A stretch of DNA of 64,000 nucleotides from Imbroritus primus (GCF_964332355.1 NZ_OZ201293.1:1302001-1366000), one strand, 5' to 3'; positions 8,763 to 17,825 are shown, numbered from the stretch's first letter. Notes: generated by a model from the letters alone, not told the origin. Made by a program: numbers and translations.

Positions 8763-9875
8763 ATGTCCGGCAATACTCTCGGTCTGCTTTTCACCGTCAC
8801 CACCTTTGGCGAGTCCCATGGTCCGGCCATTGGCGCCGTGGTGGATGGCTGCCCGCCGGGCATGCCGCTGACCGAGGCCGACCTGCAGGGTGATCTGGAC
8901 CGCCGCCGTCCCGGCACCTCGCGCCACGTGACGCAGCGGCAGGAGGCCGACCAGGTCGAGATCCTGTCTGGCGTGTTCGAAGGCAAGACCACCGGCACGC
9001 CGATCTGCCTGCTGATCCGCAACACCGACCAGCGCAGCAAGGATTACAGCAATATCGCTGAGACCTTCCGCCCCGGCCATGCCGACTACACCTACTGGCA
9101 CAAGTACGGCATCCGCGATCCGCGCGGCGGCGGCCGTTCCTCGGCACGGCTGACCGCACCCGTGGTGGCAGCTGGCGCGATTGCCAAGAAATGGCTGCGG
9201 GAAAAATTCGGTACCGAGATCCGTGGCTACATGTCCCAGCTGGGCGACATCAAGGTGCCGTTCGTGTCGTGGGATGCCGTGCCGCAGAATCCGTTCTTCG
9301 CCGCCGATCTGGCAGCCGTGCCGGAACTGGAAGCCTATATGGATGCGCTGCGCAAGGATGGCGACTCGGTCGGCGCGCGTATCGAAGTCGTTGCCACCGG
9401 CGTACCAGTTGGCCTTGGGGAGCCGCTGTTCGATCGTCTCGATGCCGACATCGCCCATGCCATGATGGGACTCAATGCCGTCAAGGGCGTGGAGATTGGC
9501 GACGGTTTTGCCAGTGTGGCCCAGCGCGGCTCCGAGCATGGCGACGAGCTAACGCCGCAAGGGTTCGCCAGCAATCATGCCGGCGGGGTGCTGGGCGGCA
9601 TTTCTACCGGACAAGCAGTGCGCGTCTCGCTGGCGATCAAGCCAACCTCGAGCATCCGTACCCCGCGCCAGTCCATCGACAAGGCAGGTGAGCCGGCGAC
9701 CGTGGAAACCTTCGGCCGCCACGATCCGTGCGTCGGCATCCGTGCCACGCCGATCGCTGAAGCGCTGCTGGCGCTGGTGCTGATGGACCACGCGCTGCGC
9801 CATCGCGCCCAGTGCGGCGACGTTCAGGTCGAGACACCGCGGATTGCGGCTGACCTGCCGCCTTCGGCTGCCTGA
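8763..9875 (+). CDS. aroC: Chorismate synthase
   Basis: 370 residues. The first signature GESHGPAIGAVVDGCPPG is at residues 17-34 and RPGHADYTYWHKYGIRD at about 105-121. The basic GGGRSSAR segment and SEHGDELTP region bind reduced FMN and EPSP. It eliminates phosphate from EPSP to give chorismate, the last step of the shikimate pathway, in the cytosol. Length is normal for the family. The next gene overlaps its end, so the downstream MFS transporter is probably co-transcribed. Confidence 0.97.
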   Translation: MSGNTLGLLFTVTTFGESHGPAIGAVVDGCPPGMPLTEADLQGDLDRRRPGTSRHVTQRQEADQVEILSGVFEGKTTGTPICLLIRNTDQRSKDYSNIAETFRPGHADYTYWHKYGIRDPRGGGRSSARLTAPVVAAGAIAKKWLREKFGTEIRGYMSQLGDIKVPFVSWDAVPQNPFFAADLAAVPELEAYMDALRKDGDSVGARIEVVATGVPVGLGEPLFDRLDADIAHAMMGLNAVKGVEIGDGFASVAQRGSEHGDELTPQGFASNHAGGVLGGISTGQAVRVSLAIKPTSSIRTPRQSIDKAGEPATVETFGRHDPCVGIRATPIAEALLALVLMDHALRHRAQCGDVQVETPRIAADLPPSAA

Positions 9876-11148
9876 GCGGGGCGCCTTGCTCCCCGCCGCG
9901 CTGCGCGATGCGCGCTTCGGGCTGTTCTATCTCGGCTACTACGGCTACATCGGCGTTCTGACACCGTTCGTCAGCCTGTTCTTCGCCTGGCGCGGCTACA
10001 GCGCCATTGAAATCGCGGCACTGGTCGCGGTCTTCCAGATTACCCGCATCGTCGGTCCCTACCTGTGGGGCTGGTTGTCCGACCGGCTCGGTACGCGTGT
10101 GCGCATCATGCGCGTCACCGCCTGCCTGGCCTTGCTGGCCTTCCTGATGGTGCCCGCCACGCACAGCTATGGCGGCATGATGCTGCTGATGGTCGTGCTG
10201 AACCTGCTGACCAGCGCGCTATCGCCGCTTGGCGATGCGCTGACGATCACCTGGCTGCGGCACGCGCCACAGGGATTCGAGCAGCGCTACGGGCATATCC
10301 GCATGTGGGGTTCGGCAGGCTTCATCGTGACGGTGCTGGGCGGCGGGGCCTTGCTCGAACATTTTGGCACGGGGTTGTTTCCCTGGATGGCGATTGCCAT
10401 GCTGGCCGGCTTGACCGTGGTGCTCTGGCGCCTCGACGACATCGAGGACCATACGGTGTATCCGCCCGCGCCGCCGGTCCTGTCGCTGCTGCGACGCGCG
10501 GACGTGAACTGGTTCCTGCTGTCCGCGTTTTGCATGATGTTCGCGCATGCCGCGCTGTACGTGTTCTATTCGCTTTGGCTGGAGCAGCTCGGCTACTCCA
10601 AGCTCGTGATCGGGGCGATGTGGACCATCGGCGTAGTCGCGGAAATCATCCTGTTCTGGTTCCAGGGGTGGCTGTTCCGGCGCTGGTCGCTGCAAGCCAT
10701 CCTGACCGGCACGTTTGTGCTTGGCGCGTTCCGGTTTGCCGCCATCGGCTATCTCGCCGACTGGTGGTGGATGCTGGCCGTGGTGCAGGTGCTGCATGCC
10801 GCGACCTTTGCCGCGCACCACAGCGCCAGCCTCAAGCGCCTGCAGCACTGGTTTGCCGGACCGTTGCAGGCGCGCGGCCAGGCGCTGTACACCGGCGTGT
10901 CGTACGGTCTCGGCGGCACATTGGGCGGCCTGGCGATGGGCTCTGCGTGGAATGCATTCGGGCCGGCCCATACCTTCGGTCTGGCTGCGCTGGTGACGCT
11001 GATCGGCGCGCTGGCGGTTGTGCTTGGCTTCCGTGTACAGCCGTCGCTGCCGCCTGTTGTCGCGGCAACGGCTCAGCCGGCCAGCGCTGCCTCAGCCCGT
11101 TCTGCCACGGCCAGTGAGGCAGTGAGTCCCGGCGATTCGATGCCGTAG
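9844..11148 (+). CDS. MFS transporter, MFS_1-like (HcaT-type) family
   Basis: About 420-434 residues and 12 predicted membrane segments. The first half contains LFYLGYYGYIGVLTPFVSLF and the loop WGWLSDRLGTRVR, typical of the HcaT/LacY-like MFS_1 group. The substrate is unknown. No ATG precedes the first helix: candidate starts are TTG 9844, which overlaps aroC by 32 bases, or TTG 9886, which leaves a short N-terminus better matching the family. The 3' end overlaps the convergent flavoenzyme gene by 76 bases. Confidence 0.82.
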   Translation: MRLTCRLRLPERGALLPAALRDARFGLFYLGYYGYIGVLTPFVSLFFAWRGYSAIEIAALVAVFQITRIVGPYLWGWLSDRLGTRVRIMRVTACLALLAFLMVPATHSYGGMMLLMVVLNLLTSALSPLGDALTITWLRHAPQGFEQRYGHIRMWGSAGFIVTVLGGGALLEHFGTGLFPWMAIAMLAGLTVVLWRLDDIEDHTVYPPAPPVLSLLRRADVNWFLLSAFCMMFAHAALYVFYSLWLEQLGYSKLVIGAMWTIGVVAEIILFWFQGWLFRRWSLQAILTGTFVLGAFRFAAIGYLADWWWMLAVVQVLHAATFAAHHSASLKRLQHWFAGPLQARGQALYTGVSYGLGGTLGGLAMGSAWNAFGPAHTFGLAALVTLIGALAVVLGFRVQPSLPPVVAATAQPASAASARSATASEAVSPGDSMP

Positions 11149-12185
11149 AGCTGGACGATGCCGGCACAACCGTGGACCGCCGGTCCGTCGATGCGGAAAT
11201 CGGCTGCCGCCTCGCCCGGCCCGGTGATCTTGGGCCGCAGGCCAGCGTAACCCGGCTGCAGCGCATGGTCGGGCAGGGCGGGCCAGTACTTGCGGACCTC
11301 CGCATAAAAACCATCGGCGGCGCGGGGATCGACCCGGTAGACGTCGCCATCGTCGCGTTCCACCCATTCGACATTCGGCCCGAAGCGCGCCTGCCCGCCT
11401 AGATCGAGCGTCAGATGCACGCCCAGGCCGGCGGCTTCCGGCACCGGATAGATCAGGCGCGAGAACGGCGAACGGCCCGACAGCGAGAAATAGCATCCCT
11501 TGGCGAAATAGGCCGGCGGCACAGTGTCGTGCGGAAAGCCGTCCAGCGTCCGGGCGATAGCCGGCGCGCGCAGTCCTGCGCAATTGATGACGATGCGGGC
11601 CGCCAGCGTCATGGGAGATTCGCCGCCGACGTCGAGGACTGCGCCCTGTTCGGCGACGCGGCCACGCAGCACCGGCGAGCGTACCGCCAGCATGGCGCCG
11701 GCGGCTTGCGCATCGCCGAGCAGGGCGAGCATCAGGCCATGGCTGTCGATGATCCCGGTGGACGGCGAGAGCAGGGCGGCACTGCAGCGCAGTTGGGGTT
11801 CCAGCGCCGTGGCTTCTTCAGCCGACAGCCAGCGCAGGTCTTGCACGCCATTGGCTGCGGCTTTCTCGCGGATTTGCTCGAGTGCGGGGTGCTGGGCCGG
11901 ATCGGTGGCCACGATCAACTTGCCGGTCCGCTGATGCGCCACGCCGTGGCTGGCGCAGTAGTCGTACAGCAGGTCGCGGCCACGTACGCACAGCGCTGCT
12001 TTCAGCGAGCCTGCCGGATAGTAGATTCCCGCATGTATGACCTCGCTGTTGCGTGCGCTGGTGACAGTGCCGAAGGCTGGCTCGGCCTCGAGGATGACTA
12101 CTTCCCGGCCGGCTTCGGCCAATTGTCGGGCAACGGCGAGGCCGACGACGCCGGCGCCGATGACAGCGCATTCCACCTGTTCCAT
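11073..12185 (-). CDS. FAD-dependent oxidoreductase, LhgO/L-2-hydroxyglutarate dehydrogenase-like
   Basis: 370 residues of the DAO family. The Rossmann motif AVIGAGVVGLAVAR starts at residue 7, followed by ILEAEPAFGTVTSARNSEVI. The SARNSEVIHAGIYYP segment is characteristic of L-2-hydroxyglutarate dehydrogenase/oxidase. Family members oxidise L-2-hydroxyglutarate to 2-oxoglutarate and pass electrons to the respiratory chain, usually via quinone. It follows the ETF-quinone oxidoreductase gene on the same strand, but a terminator lies between them. Substrate assignment is from motif likeness only. Confidence 0.85.
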   Translation of the reverse strand: MEQVECAVIGAGVVGLAVARQLAEAGREVVILEAEPAFGTVTSARNSEVIHAGIYYPAGSLKAALCVRGRDLLYDYCASHGVAHQRTGKLIVATDPAQHPALEQIREKAAANGVQDLRWLSAEEATALEPQLRCSAALLSPSTGIIDSHGLMLALLGDAQAAGAMLAVRSPVLRGRVAEQGAVLDVGGESPMTLAARIVINCAGLRAPAIARTLDGFPHDTVPPAYFAKGCYFSLSGRSPFSRLIYPVPEAAGLGVHLTLDLGGQARFGPNVEWVERDDGDVYRVDPRAADGFYAEVRKYWPALPDHALQPGYAGLRPKITGPGEAAADFRIDGPAVHGCAGIVQLYGIESPGLTASLAVAERAEAALAG

Positions 12186-12222
12186 CGTGAGCGATCCCTG
12201 CTGGCCCGGACGCAGGCCAATG

Positions 12223-12250
12223 AAAAAACGCGCACCGGCTGGTGCGCGTT
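12223..12250 (-). terminator. Intrinsic terminator downstream of etfD
   Basis: Read on the minus strand, a perfect stem AACGCGCACC / GGTGCGCGTT (plus coordinates 12241-12250 and 12227-12236) with a 4-base loop runs directly into six T. It ends the etfD transcript before the hydroxyglutarate-dehydrogenase-like gene. Confidence 0.85.
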
Positions 12251-12333
12251 CACATGGTACCGCGTGGCCGGGTCGCGCGGAAAGACAAGCAGATCCTATG
12301 CATGGCGCCCGACACTTCCGTGCCAGGTGGGCC

Positions 12334-14004
12334 TTACATGTTCGGGTAGTTCGGCCCGCCCCCGCCTTCCGGCGTGACCCACACGATATTCTGGGTCGGA
12401 TCCTTGATGTCGCAGGTCTTGCAGTGCACGCAGTTCTGCGCGTTGATCTGCAGGCGCTCGCTGCCGTCTTCGTTGGCCACGAATTCGTACACCGCAGCCG
12501 GGCAGTAGCGCGATTCGGGACCAGCGAAGGTCTTGAGGTTGATGTTGACCGGCACGCTCGGGTCTTTCAGCGTCAGGTGCGCGGGCTGGTTCTCCTCATG
12601 GTTGGTATTCGAAATGAACACCGAGGAGAGGCGGTCGAAGGTGAGCTTGCCATCGGGCTTGGGATAGACGATCGGCTCGAACTGCGATGCAGGCTTCAGG
12701 CATTCGTGGTCGGCGTGCTTGTGGTGCAGCGTCCAGGGCACGTTGCCGCCCAGCAGTTTCTGCTCGATACCGACCATCAGCGTGCCGACGTACAGGCCCT
12801 TGCTCATCCATTGCTTGAAGTTACGCGCCTTGTTCAGTTCCTCGTGCAACCACGAGTTCTTGAAGGCTTCCGGATAGCGGCTCAACTCATCGTGCTGGCG
12901 GCCTTCCTGGATCGCGCCGTAGGCGGCTTCCGCCACCAGCATGCCGGTCTTGATGGCTGCATGGCTGCCCTTGATACGCGATGCGTTCAGGAAGCCGGCT
13001 TCGCAACCTGCCAGCGCGCCGCCCGGGAACACCAGCTTGGGCAGGCTCATCAGACCACCGGCGGTGATGGCGCGCGCGCCGTAGCTCACGCGCTTGCCAG
13101 TTTCCAGGTACTTGCGGATTTCGGGATGGGTCTTGAAACGCTGGAATTCCTCGAACGGCGACAGGTACGGGTTCTGGTACGACAGGCCGACCACGTAGCC
13201 GATCACCACCTGGTTGTTCTCCATGTGATAGAAGAACGAACCTCCGTAGGTGTCGCTGTCCAGCGGCCAGCCAGCCGTGTGGATGACCAAGCCCGGCTGG
13301 TGCAGCGCCGGATCGATTTCCCAGATTTCCTTGATGCCGATGCCGTACGACTGCGGGTCGCTGTCGGCATTCAGGCCGAACTTCTGCATCAGCTGGCGGC
13401 CCAGATGGCCGCGTGCGCCTTCGCAGAACAGCGTGTACTTGGCATGCAGTTCCATGCCGAGTTGGAAGTTCTCGGTCGGCTGGCCATCCTTGCCGATGCC
13501 CATGTTGCCGGTCGCCACGCCCTTGACCGAGCCGTCGTCGTTGTACAGTACCTCGGCCGCCGGAAAGCCCGGGAAGATCTCCACGCCCAGCGCCTCGGCC
13601 TGCTGGCCCAGCCAGCGCGTCACATTGGCGAGGCTGATCACGTAGTTGCCATGGTTCTGGAAACAGGCCGGCAGCATCCAGTTTGGCACGCGGCGGGCAG
13701 ATGTTTCCGTCATGAACAGGAAGCGGTCTTCCGTGACCGGCGTGTTCAGGGGTGCGCCGCGTTCCTTCCAGTCGGGGAACAGTTCCGAGATGGCGCGCGG
13801 GTCCATGACCGCGCCCGAGAGGATATGGGCGCCGACCTCGGAGCCTTTTTCCAGCACGCAGACGTTGATCTCGTTGCCTTTTTCCTGCGCCAGCTGCTTG
13901 AGCCGGATCGCCGCGGACAGGCCAGCCGGGCCGCCACCGACGATCACGACGTCGTATTCCATGGCTTCGCGCGGACCGTACTGCTCCAGGAGATGTTGAT
14001 CCAT
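12334..14004 (-). CDS. etfD: Electron transfer flavoprotein-ubiquinone oxidoreductase
   Basis: 556 residues. The FAD-binding motif VVIVGGGPAGLSAAIRL is at about 19-35. The C-terminal domain carries the [4Fe-4S] cysteines in SRYCPAAVYEF and CVHCKTCDIKDPTQNI. This inner-membrane-associated enzyme takes electrons from ETF, reduced by acyl-CoA and related dehydrogenases, and reduces ubiquinone. Start chosen at ATG 14004; an ATG at 14037 would add 11 residues not seen in the family. It is divergent from the SDR/thioesterase operon across a 363-base region. The context fits the beta-oxidation and hydroxyacid-oxidising genes around it. Confidence 0.95.
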   Translation of the reverse strand: MDQHLLEQYGPREAMEYDVVIVGGGPAGLSAAIRLKQLAQEKGNEINVCVLEKGSEVGAHILSGAVMDPRAISELFPDWKERGAPLNTPVTEDRFLFMTETSARRVPNWMLPACFQNHGNYVISLANVTRWLGQQAEALGVEIFPGFPAAEVLYNDDGSVKGVATGNMGIGKDGQPTENFQLGMELHAKYTLFCEGARGHLGRQLMQKFGLNADSDPQSYGIGIKEIWEIDPALHQPGLVIHTAGWPLDSDTYGGSFFYHMENNQVVIGYVVGLSYQNPYLSPFEEFQRFKTHPEIRKYLETGKRVSYGARAITAGGLMSLPKLVFPGGALAGCEAGFLNASRIKGSHAAIKTGMLVAEAAYGAIQEGRQHDELSRYPEAFKNSWLHEELNKARNFKQWMSKGLYVGTLMVGIEQKLLGGNVPWTLHHKHADHECLKPASQFEPIVYPKPDGKLTFDRLSSVFISNTNHEENQPAHLTLKDPSVPVNINLKTFAGPESRYCPAAVYEFVANEDGSERLQINAQNCVHCKTCDIKDPTQNIVWVTPEGGGGPNYPNM

Positions 14005-14367
14005 TGTTGACAACTCTTGTATTGGGGACGCGGTCAAAATGACTCTGGCATTGTCACGCGGACGATTGGCGCGGGTGGCGTGATTCTTCGTCTTGCGCGT
14101 GCGGCGTGCGCATGCGCTGGTGCGCGCTTGCTGCGCGGCGGACGCCTGCGATCCGGAGGCAGCCCGCTGTGGCCAGAAACGCCTTGTTCCGTTTGATCGC
14201 GTCGCTCGATGATCAGAGGATGGAAAGGGTTCCCTGAGGAGCCGTTCCAGCGTTTAGAATGCATTGTCCGGGAAGCCTTTTACCGGTGCAAGCTTTTTTT
14301 GGAACGGTCGTTCGTTTCTGTAAAACCGAGACTTGCGGGATACGAAACTCTGGAATACGGGGGTGAC
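14005..14367. other. Divergent regulatory region between etfD and SDR/thioesterase genes
   Basis: 363 bases without a credible gene. It holds a TAGAAT -10-like box at 14255-14260, a T-rich stretch at 14294-14300, and a GAACG-type palindrome at 14302-14313 listed separately. The rest shows nothing recognisable. Confidence 0.6.
14302..14313. promoter_or_regulatory. Palindromic operator-like site GAACG-GT-CGTTC
   Basis: A perfect inverted repeat with 2-base spacer in the divergent region, 55 bases before the SDR start. The shape resembles operators of TetR-family fatty-acid regulators in proteobacteria (GAACG/CGTTC half-sites). The regulator is not known; assignment is inference. Confidence 0.4.
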
Positions 14368-15162
14368 ATGGGGCTGTCGATCAATCTGGAAGGCAAGGTC
14401 GCACTGGTGACCGGCGCCTCGAGCGGGCTCGGGGCGAGATTCGCGGAAGTGCTGGCGGCTGCCGGCGCCAAGGTCATCCTGGCATCGCGGCGCGTCGAGC
14501 GGCTCAAGGAGCTGCGCGCCGACATCGAATCGCGCGGCGGTAGCGCCCATGTGGTGCGGCTCGACGTGAGCGACCCGGAAAGCATCAACGCCGCCGTGGC
14601 CCATGCCGAGACCGAGGCGGGCACCATCGACATCCTGATCAACAACTCAGGCGTTTCCACCACGCAGCGCCTGGTGGATGTGACTCCGGAGGATTTCGAC
14701 GATCTGTTCGACACCAATACGCGCGGCGCTTTCTTCGTGGCGCAGGCCGTGGCCAAGCGCATGATCGCGCGAGCCAAGGGCGCGGAGAAGAACGGCCACC
14801 CGCTGGCCCAGTCGCGTATCGTGAATATCGCTTCGGTGGCCGGACTCCGGGCGATCTCCCAGATCGGCGTGTACTGCATGAGCAAGGCCGCCGTGGTGCA
14901 AATGACCAAGACCATGGCGCTGGAGTGGGGCAAGTTCGGCATCAACACCAACGCCATTTGCCCTGGTTATATCGAAACCGAGATCAACCAGCATCACTGG
15001 GAAACCGATGGCGGCCGCAAGCTGATCGACATGCTGCCGCGCAAGCGTATCGGCAAGCCGGAAGATCTGGACGGGTTGCTCCTCCTGCTATCCTCCGATG
15101 CCTCGCAATTCATCAATGGCGCGATCATTACGGCCGACGACGGCATGAGCGTAGGGACATGA
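14368..15162 (+). CDS. Short-chain dehydrogenase/reductase
   Basis: 264 residues of the classical SDR fold. The cofactor loop TGASSGLGARFAEVL is near residue 14, NNSGVS near 92, and a catalytic pair of YCMSK plus an upstream Ser is in the usual position. SRR after the second strand suggests NADP(H) preference. Start at ATG 14368, preceded by GGGGG; the longer open frame upstream lacks family character. It shares ATGA with the following thioesterase, so the two are translationally coupled and probably act on the same acyl-CoA or acyl substrate, which is not identifiable. Confidence 0.9.
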   Translation: MGLSINLEGKVALVTGASSGLGARFAEVLAAAGAKVILASRRVERLKELRADIESRGGSAHVVRLDVSDPESINAAVAHAETEAGTIDILINNSGVSTTQRLVDVTPEDFDDLFDTNTRGAFFVAQAVAKRMIARAKGAEKNGHPLAQSRIVNIASVAGLRAISQIGVYCMSKAAVVQMTKTMALEWGKFGINTNAICPGYIETEINQHHWETDGGRKLIDMLPRKRIGKPEDLDGLLLLLSSDASQFINGAIITADDGMSVGT

Positions 15163-15566
15163 AGCACCTGTTTACACATGATCTCAGCGTACGCTGGGGC
15201 GATATGGATGCGCAGCAGCACATCAACAACTCCGTGTTTTTTCGCTACGTGGAAGATGCCCGCGTCGCCTGGCTCATGGCGCTGACCAACGGCTGGCGCG
15301 GCCTGGACGGGCAGGCTTCGGTGGTGGTGCATACCGCCATGACTTTTCTTCAGCCGGTGCATTATCCCGCGCGCCTGCGTTTGACCCTGCGCGGCGGCAA
15401 TGCCGGGCGCAGCAGCTTCGAAACCACGGTGACCATCCAGCCGCTTGATGCGCACGGCGAACCCGGTGCCGCGGTGGCGGAAGGTACGGCAAAGATCGTG
15501 TGGTGCGATCAGTCGACTGGCAAATCCATGCCGTTGCCGGAGATCGTGAGGGCGCGTCTGGAGTGA
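15159..15566 (+). CDS. 4-hydroxybenzoyl-CoA/YbgC-type acyl-CoA thioesterase
   Basis: 135 residues, hotdog fold of the 4HBT group: RWGDMDAQQHINNSVFFRYVE (positions 11-31) carries the catalytic Asp and the HINN motif. It hydrolyses acyl-CoA thioesters in the cytosol. The ATG overlaps the SDR stop codon (ATGA), which argues strongly for one operon. It is much shorter than the long open frame starting at 14925, whose N-terminal part only shadows the SDR. Confidence 0.9.
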   Translation: MKHLFTHDLSVRWGDMDAQQHINNSVFFRYVEDARVAWLMALTNGWRGLDGQASVVVHTAMTFLQPVHYPARLRLTLRGGNAGRSSFETTVTIQPLDAHGEPGAAVAEGTAKIVWCDQSTGKSMPLPEIVRARLE

Positions 15567-15633
15567 CGAGACGGCGCTTGCGCTGCGTCAGCCTGCGGCG
15601 CAGTGCTGCAGTACAGGTTTTTCCGGTGGCGGC

Positions 15634-16179
15634 TCAGTTGCCGGTCAGCCGCTGCACCAGTTCGGTAGCAGTTCCCGCCCCGAATTTCTTCATCAGCCGG
15701 GCGCGATAGATATCCACTGTGCGCGGGCTGATCTCCAGGATGCGACCGATCTGCTTGCTGGTCCGCCCGTTCACCAGCTGGGCCGCGATATCGCGCTCGC
15801 GCGGGGTCAGTTCGGTCGTGACAGCGCGCCGGGCCGACAGGTCCTCGAATGTCCAGATCCCCGCACCGAGCGGCTGGGCCCGGTCGAGCGCGCGGCCGGT
15901 GACATGGCACCAGAACAATTCCCCGCTTGCCCGTTTCATAATACGTTCATCTGAATAGGTACCATGGGCATGCATGACCGGCACGATGCGCGCACCCGTT
16001 CGCTCGTATTCGTCTGAGGACGGGTAAAGCAAGGCGAAGCTCTGGCCGACCATGGCCTCACGCGGGTAACCGAAAATGCGCGCCACTTCCGCGTTGCAGT
16101 CCTCGATGATGCGATCGCGGGACAGCACCATGCCCACGGGGGCAAGCTGGAAAGCCGTCTGGTAGGCGATGGCGGGCAT
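15634..16179 (-). CDS. PAS-domain LuxR-type transcriptional regulator
   Basis: 181 residues. The N-terminal PAS domain (about 5-105) has NAEVARIFGYPREAMVGQSF. The C-terminal LuxR/FixJ helix-turn-helix (about 117-178) has LTPRERDIAAQLVNGRTSKQ and the recognition helix SPRTVDIYRARLMKKF. There is no receiver domain, so it probably senses a ligand or redox state directly. It starts at ATG 16179 and is divergent from scoAB, 133 bases away, so it is a candidate regulator of the CoA-transferase genes (inference). Confidence 0.86.
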   Translation of the reverse strand: MPAIAYQTAFQLAPVGMVLSRDRIIEDCNAEVARIFGYPREAMVGQSFALLYPSSDEYERTGARIVPVMHAHGTYSDERIMKRASGELFWCHVTGRALDRAQPLGAGIWTFEDLSARRAVTTELTPRERDIAAQLVNGRTSKQIGRILEISPRTVDIYRARLMKKFGAGTATELVQRLTGN

Positions 16180-16312
16180 ATGCAATAGTACGTATTGAAG
16201 CGTGGCGGACACCCTGCGTATCCTTGCGCAGGAACGAAAATTGTACAGTGACACCGGGCCCGGCCAGCGCTCCTGCCGAACGCGGCCGACCCGGAACGAC
16301 GGGAGAACGACG

Positions 16313-17011
16313 ATGAACAAAGTCTACGCCAGCGCCGCCGAGGCGCTTGCCGGGGTGGTTGCCAGCGGCCAGACCATCGCGGTGGGCGGTTTCGGCCTGT
16401 GCGGCATTCCGGAAGCCCTGATCGCCGGTCTGCGCGACAGCGGCGTGCGCGACCTGACCTGTATCTCCAACAATGCCGGTGTTGATGGCTTTGGCCTCGG
16501 CCAGTTGCTGGCCACCCGCCAGGTCCGCAAGATGATCGCTTCGTATGTGGGCGAGAACAAGGAATTCGAGCGCCAGTACCTGGCCGGCGAACTGGAACTC
16601 GAGTTCACTCCGCAGGGTACGCTGGCAGAAAAGCTCCGCGCGGGCGGGGCAGGCATCCCGGCGTTCTTCACCAAGACCGGTGTCGGTACAGTCGTAGCGG
16701 AAGGCAAGGAGCTGCGCGAATTCGACGGCCAGACCTACGTCATGGAGCGTTCGCTGACGGCCGATGTGGCACTGGTCAAAGCCTGGAAAGCCGACAAGGC
16801 CGGCAACCTCGTGTACCGCCGCACCGCCCGCAATTTCAACCCGATGTGCGCCATGGCGGGCAAGATCACCATCGCCGAAGTCGAGATCGTCGTGGAAACC
16901 GGCGAGCTCGATCCGGACGAGATCCACACGCCCGGTATTTTCGTGCAGCGCATCGTGCACAACGCCACCCCTGAAAAACGCATCGAACAGCGCACCGTGC
17001 GCGCCGGTTGA
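16313..17011 (+). CDS. scoA: Succinyl-CoA:3-ketoacid CoA-transferase subunit A
   Basis: 232 residues of the CoA-transferase family I alpha subunit. GGFGLCGIPEALI at about 26-38 is the CoA-binding signature, and SNNAGVDGFGLG follows. With ScoB it moves CoA from succinyl-CoA to acetoacetate, linking ketone bodies to acetyl-CoA. Start at ATG 16313 with GGGAGAA upstream. ScoB starts 10 bases after its stop, an obvious operon. 3-Hydroxybutyrate dehydrogenase lies 2 kb downstream, consistent with hydroxybutyrate or PHB use. Confidence 0.94.
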   Translation: MNKVYASAAEALAGVVASGQTIAVGGFGLCGIPEALIAGLRDSGVRDLTCISNNAGVDGFGLGQLLATRQVRKMIASYVGENKEFERQYLAGELELEFTPQGTLAEKLRAGGAGIPAFFTKTGVGTVVAEGKELREFDGQTYVMERSLTADVALVKAWKADKAGNLVYRRTARNFNPMCAMAGKITIAEVEIVVETGELDPDEIHTPGIFVQRIVHNATPEKRIEQRTVRAG

Positions 17012-17021
17012 GGAGAACAAG

Positions 17022-17660
17022 ATGGCTTGGACCCGTGATGAAATGGCCGCGCGCGCGGCACAGGAACTGGAAGACGGTTTCTATGTCAACCTCGGCATCG
17101 GCCTGCCGACGCTGGTTGCCAACCACGTGCCCGATGGCATGGAGGTGTGGCTGCAATCCGAGAATGGCTTGCTCGGCATCGGCCCATTCCCGACCGAGGC
17201 GGAAGTCGATGCCGACATGATCAACGCCGGCAAGCAGACCGTCACGACGTTGCCGGGCTCGTCGATTTTCTCGTCGGCGGATTCATTCGCGATGATCCGC
17301 GGCGGACATATCGACATCGCCATCCTCGGCGCGATGCAGGTGAGCGAAAAGGGAGATCTCGCCAACTGGATGATCCCGGGCAAGATGGTCAAGGGCATGG
17401 GCGGCGCCATGGATCTGGTCGCCGGTGTCGGCCGCGTGGTGGTGCTGATGGAGCACACTGCCAAGAAAAAGGACGGCACCGAAGACCTGAAGATCCTGCC
17501 GGCCTGCACATTGCCGCTGACCGGCGTGGGCGTGGTCGACCGGATCATCACCGACCTGTGCGTGCTCGAAGTCACGGACGGCGGTCTCAAGCTGCTGGAA
17601 ACCGCGCCGGGCGTTAGCCGCGAGGAAGTGCAGGCCAAGACCGGGGCGACGTTGCGGTAA
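17022..17660 (+). CDS. scoB: Succinyl-CoA:3-ketoacid CoA-transferase subunit B
   Basis: 212 residues, beta subunit of the CoA transferase. The active-site Glu sits in QSENGLLGIGP (Glu47), which forms the glutamyl-CoA thioester intermediate. GIGLPTLVANHVPDGM precedes it. Works with ScoA in acetoacetate activation. GGAGAACAAG precedes the ATG. A short inverted repeat without T-run follows the stop. Confidence 0.95.
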   Translation: MAWTRDEMAARAAQELEDGFYVNLGIGLPTLVANHVPDGMEVWLQSENGLLGIGPFPTEAEVDADMINAGKQTVTTLPGSSIFSSADSFAMIRGGHIDIAILGAMQVSEKGDLANWMIPGKMVKGMGGAMDLVAGVGRVVVLMEHTAKKKDGTEDLKILPACTLPLTGVGVVDRIITDLCVLEVTDGGLKLLETAPGVSREEVQAKTGATLR

Positions 17661-17667
17661 ATGCTCG

Positions 17668-17696
17668 AGCGCTACGGTGCCAACCACAGTAGCGCT
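17668..17696 (+). other. Stem-loop after scoB
   Basis: AGCGCTAC (17668-17675) and GTAGCGCT (17689-17696) form a perfect 8-bp stem with a 13-base loop. There is no T-run, so it may be a weak or factor-assisted terminator or an mRNA-stabilising hairpin. Confidence 0.45.
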
Positions 17697-17825
17697 TCCC
17701 GGCACCCGGCCCCGATGGAGCTACACGAGGTAACGATGCCGGGAGGGAGAGCCTGAATGCCAGGCCAGGCCAGGCGCAGCGGCTGCGATCACGCAACCCG
17801 CTGCGCCATTGCACTGCCGAGTGCT

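Noticed and set aside
12037..14010. 657-codon open frame on the plus strand opposite etfD
   Set aside because: It is rich in Arg, Val, His and Ala with no recognisable domain, and it mirrors the strongly supported etfD reading. GC-rich coding DNA often leaves the antisense frame open.
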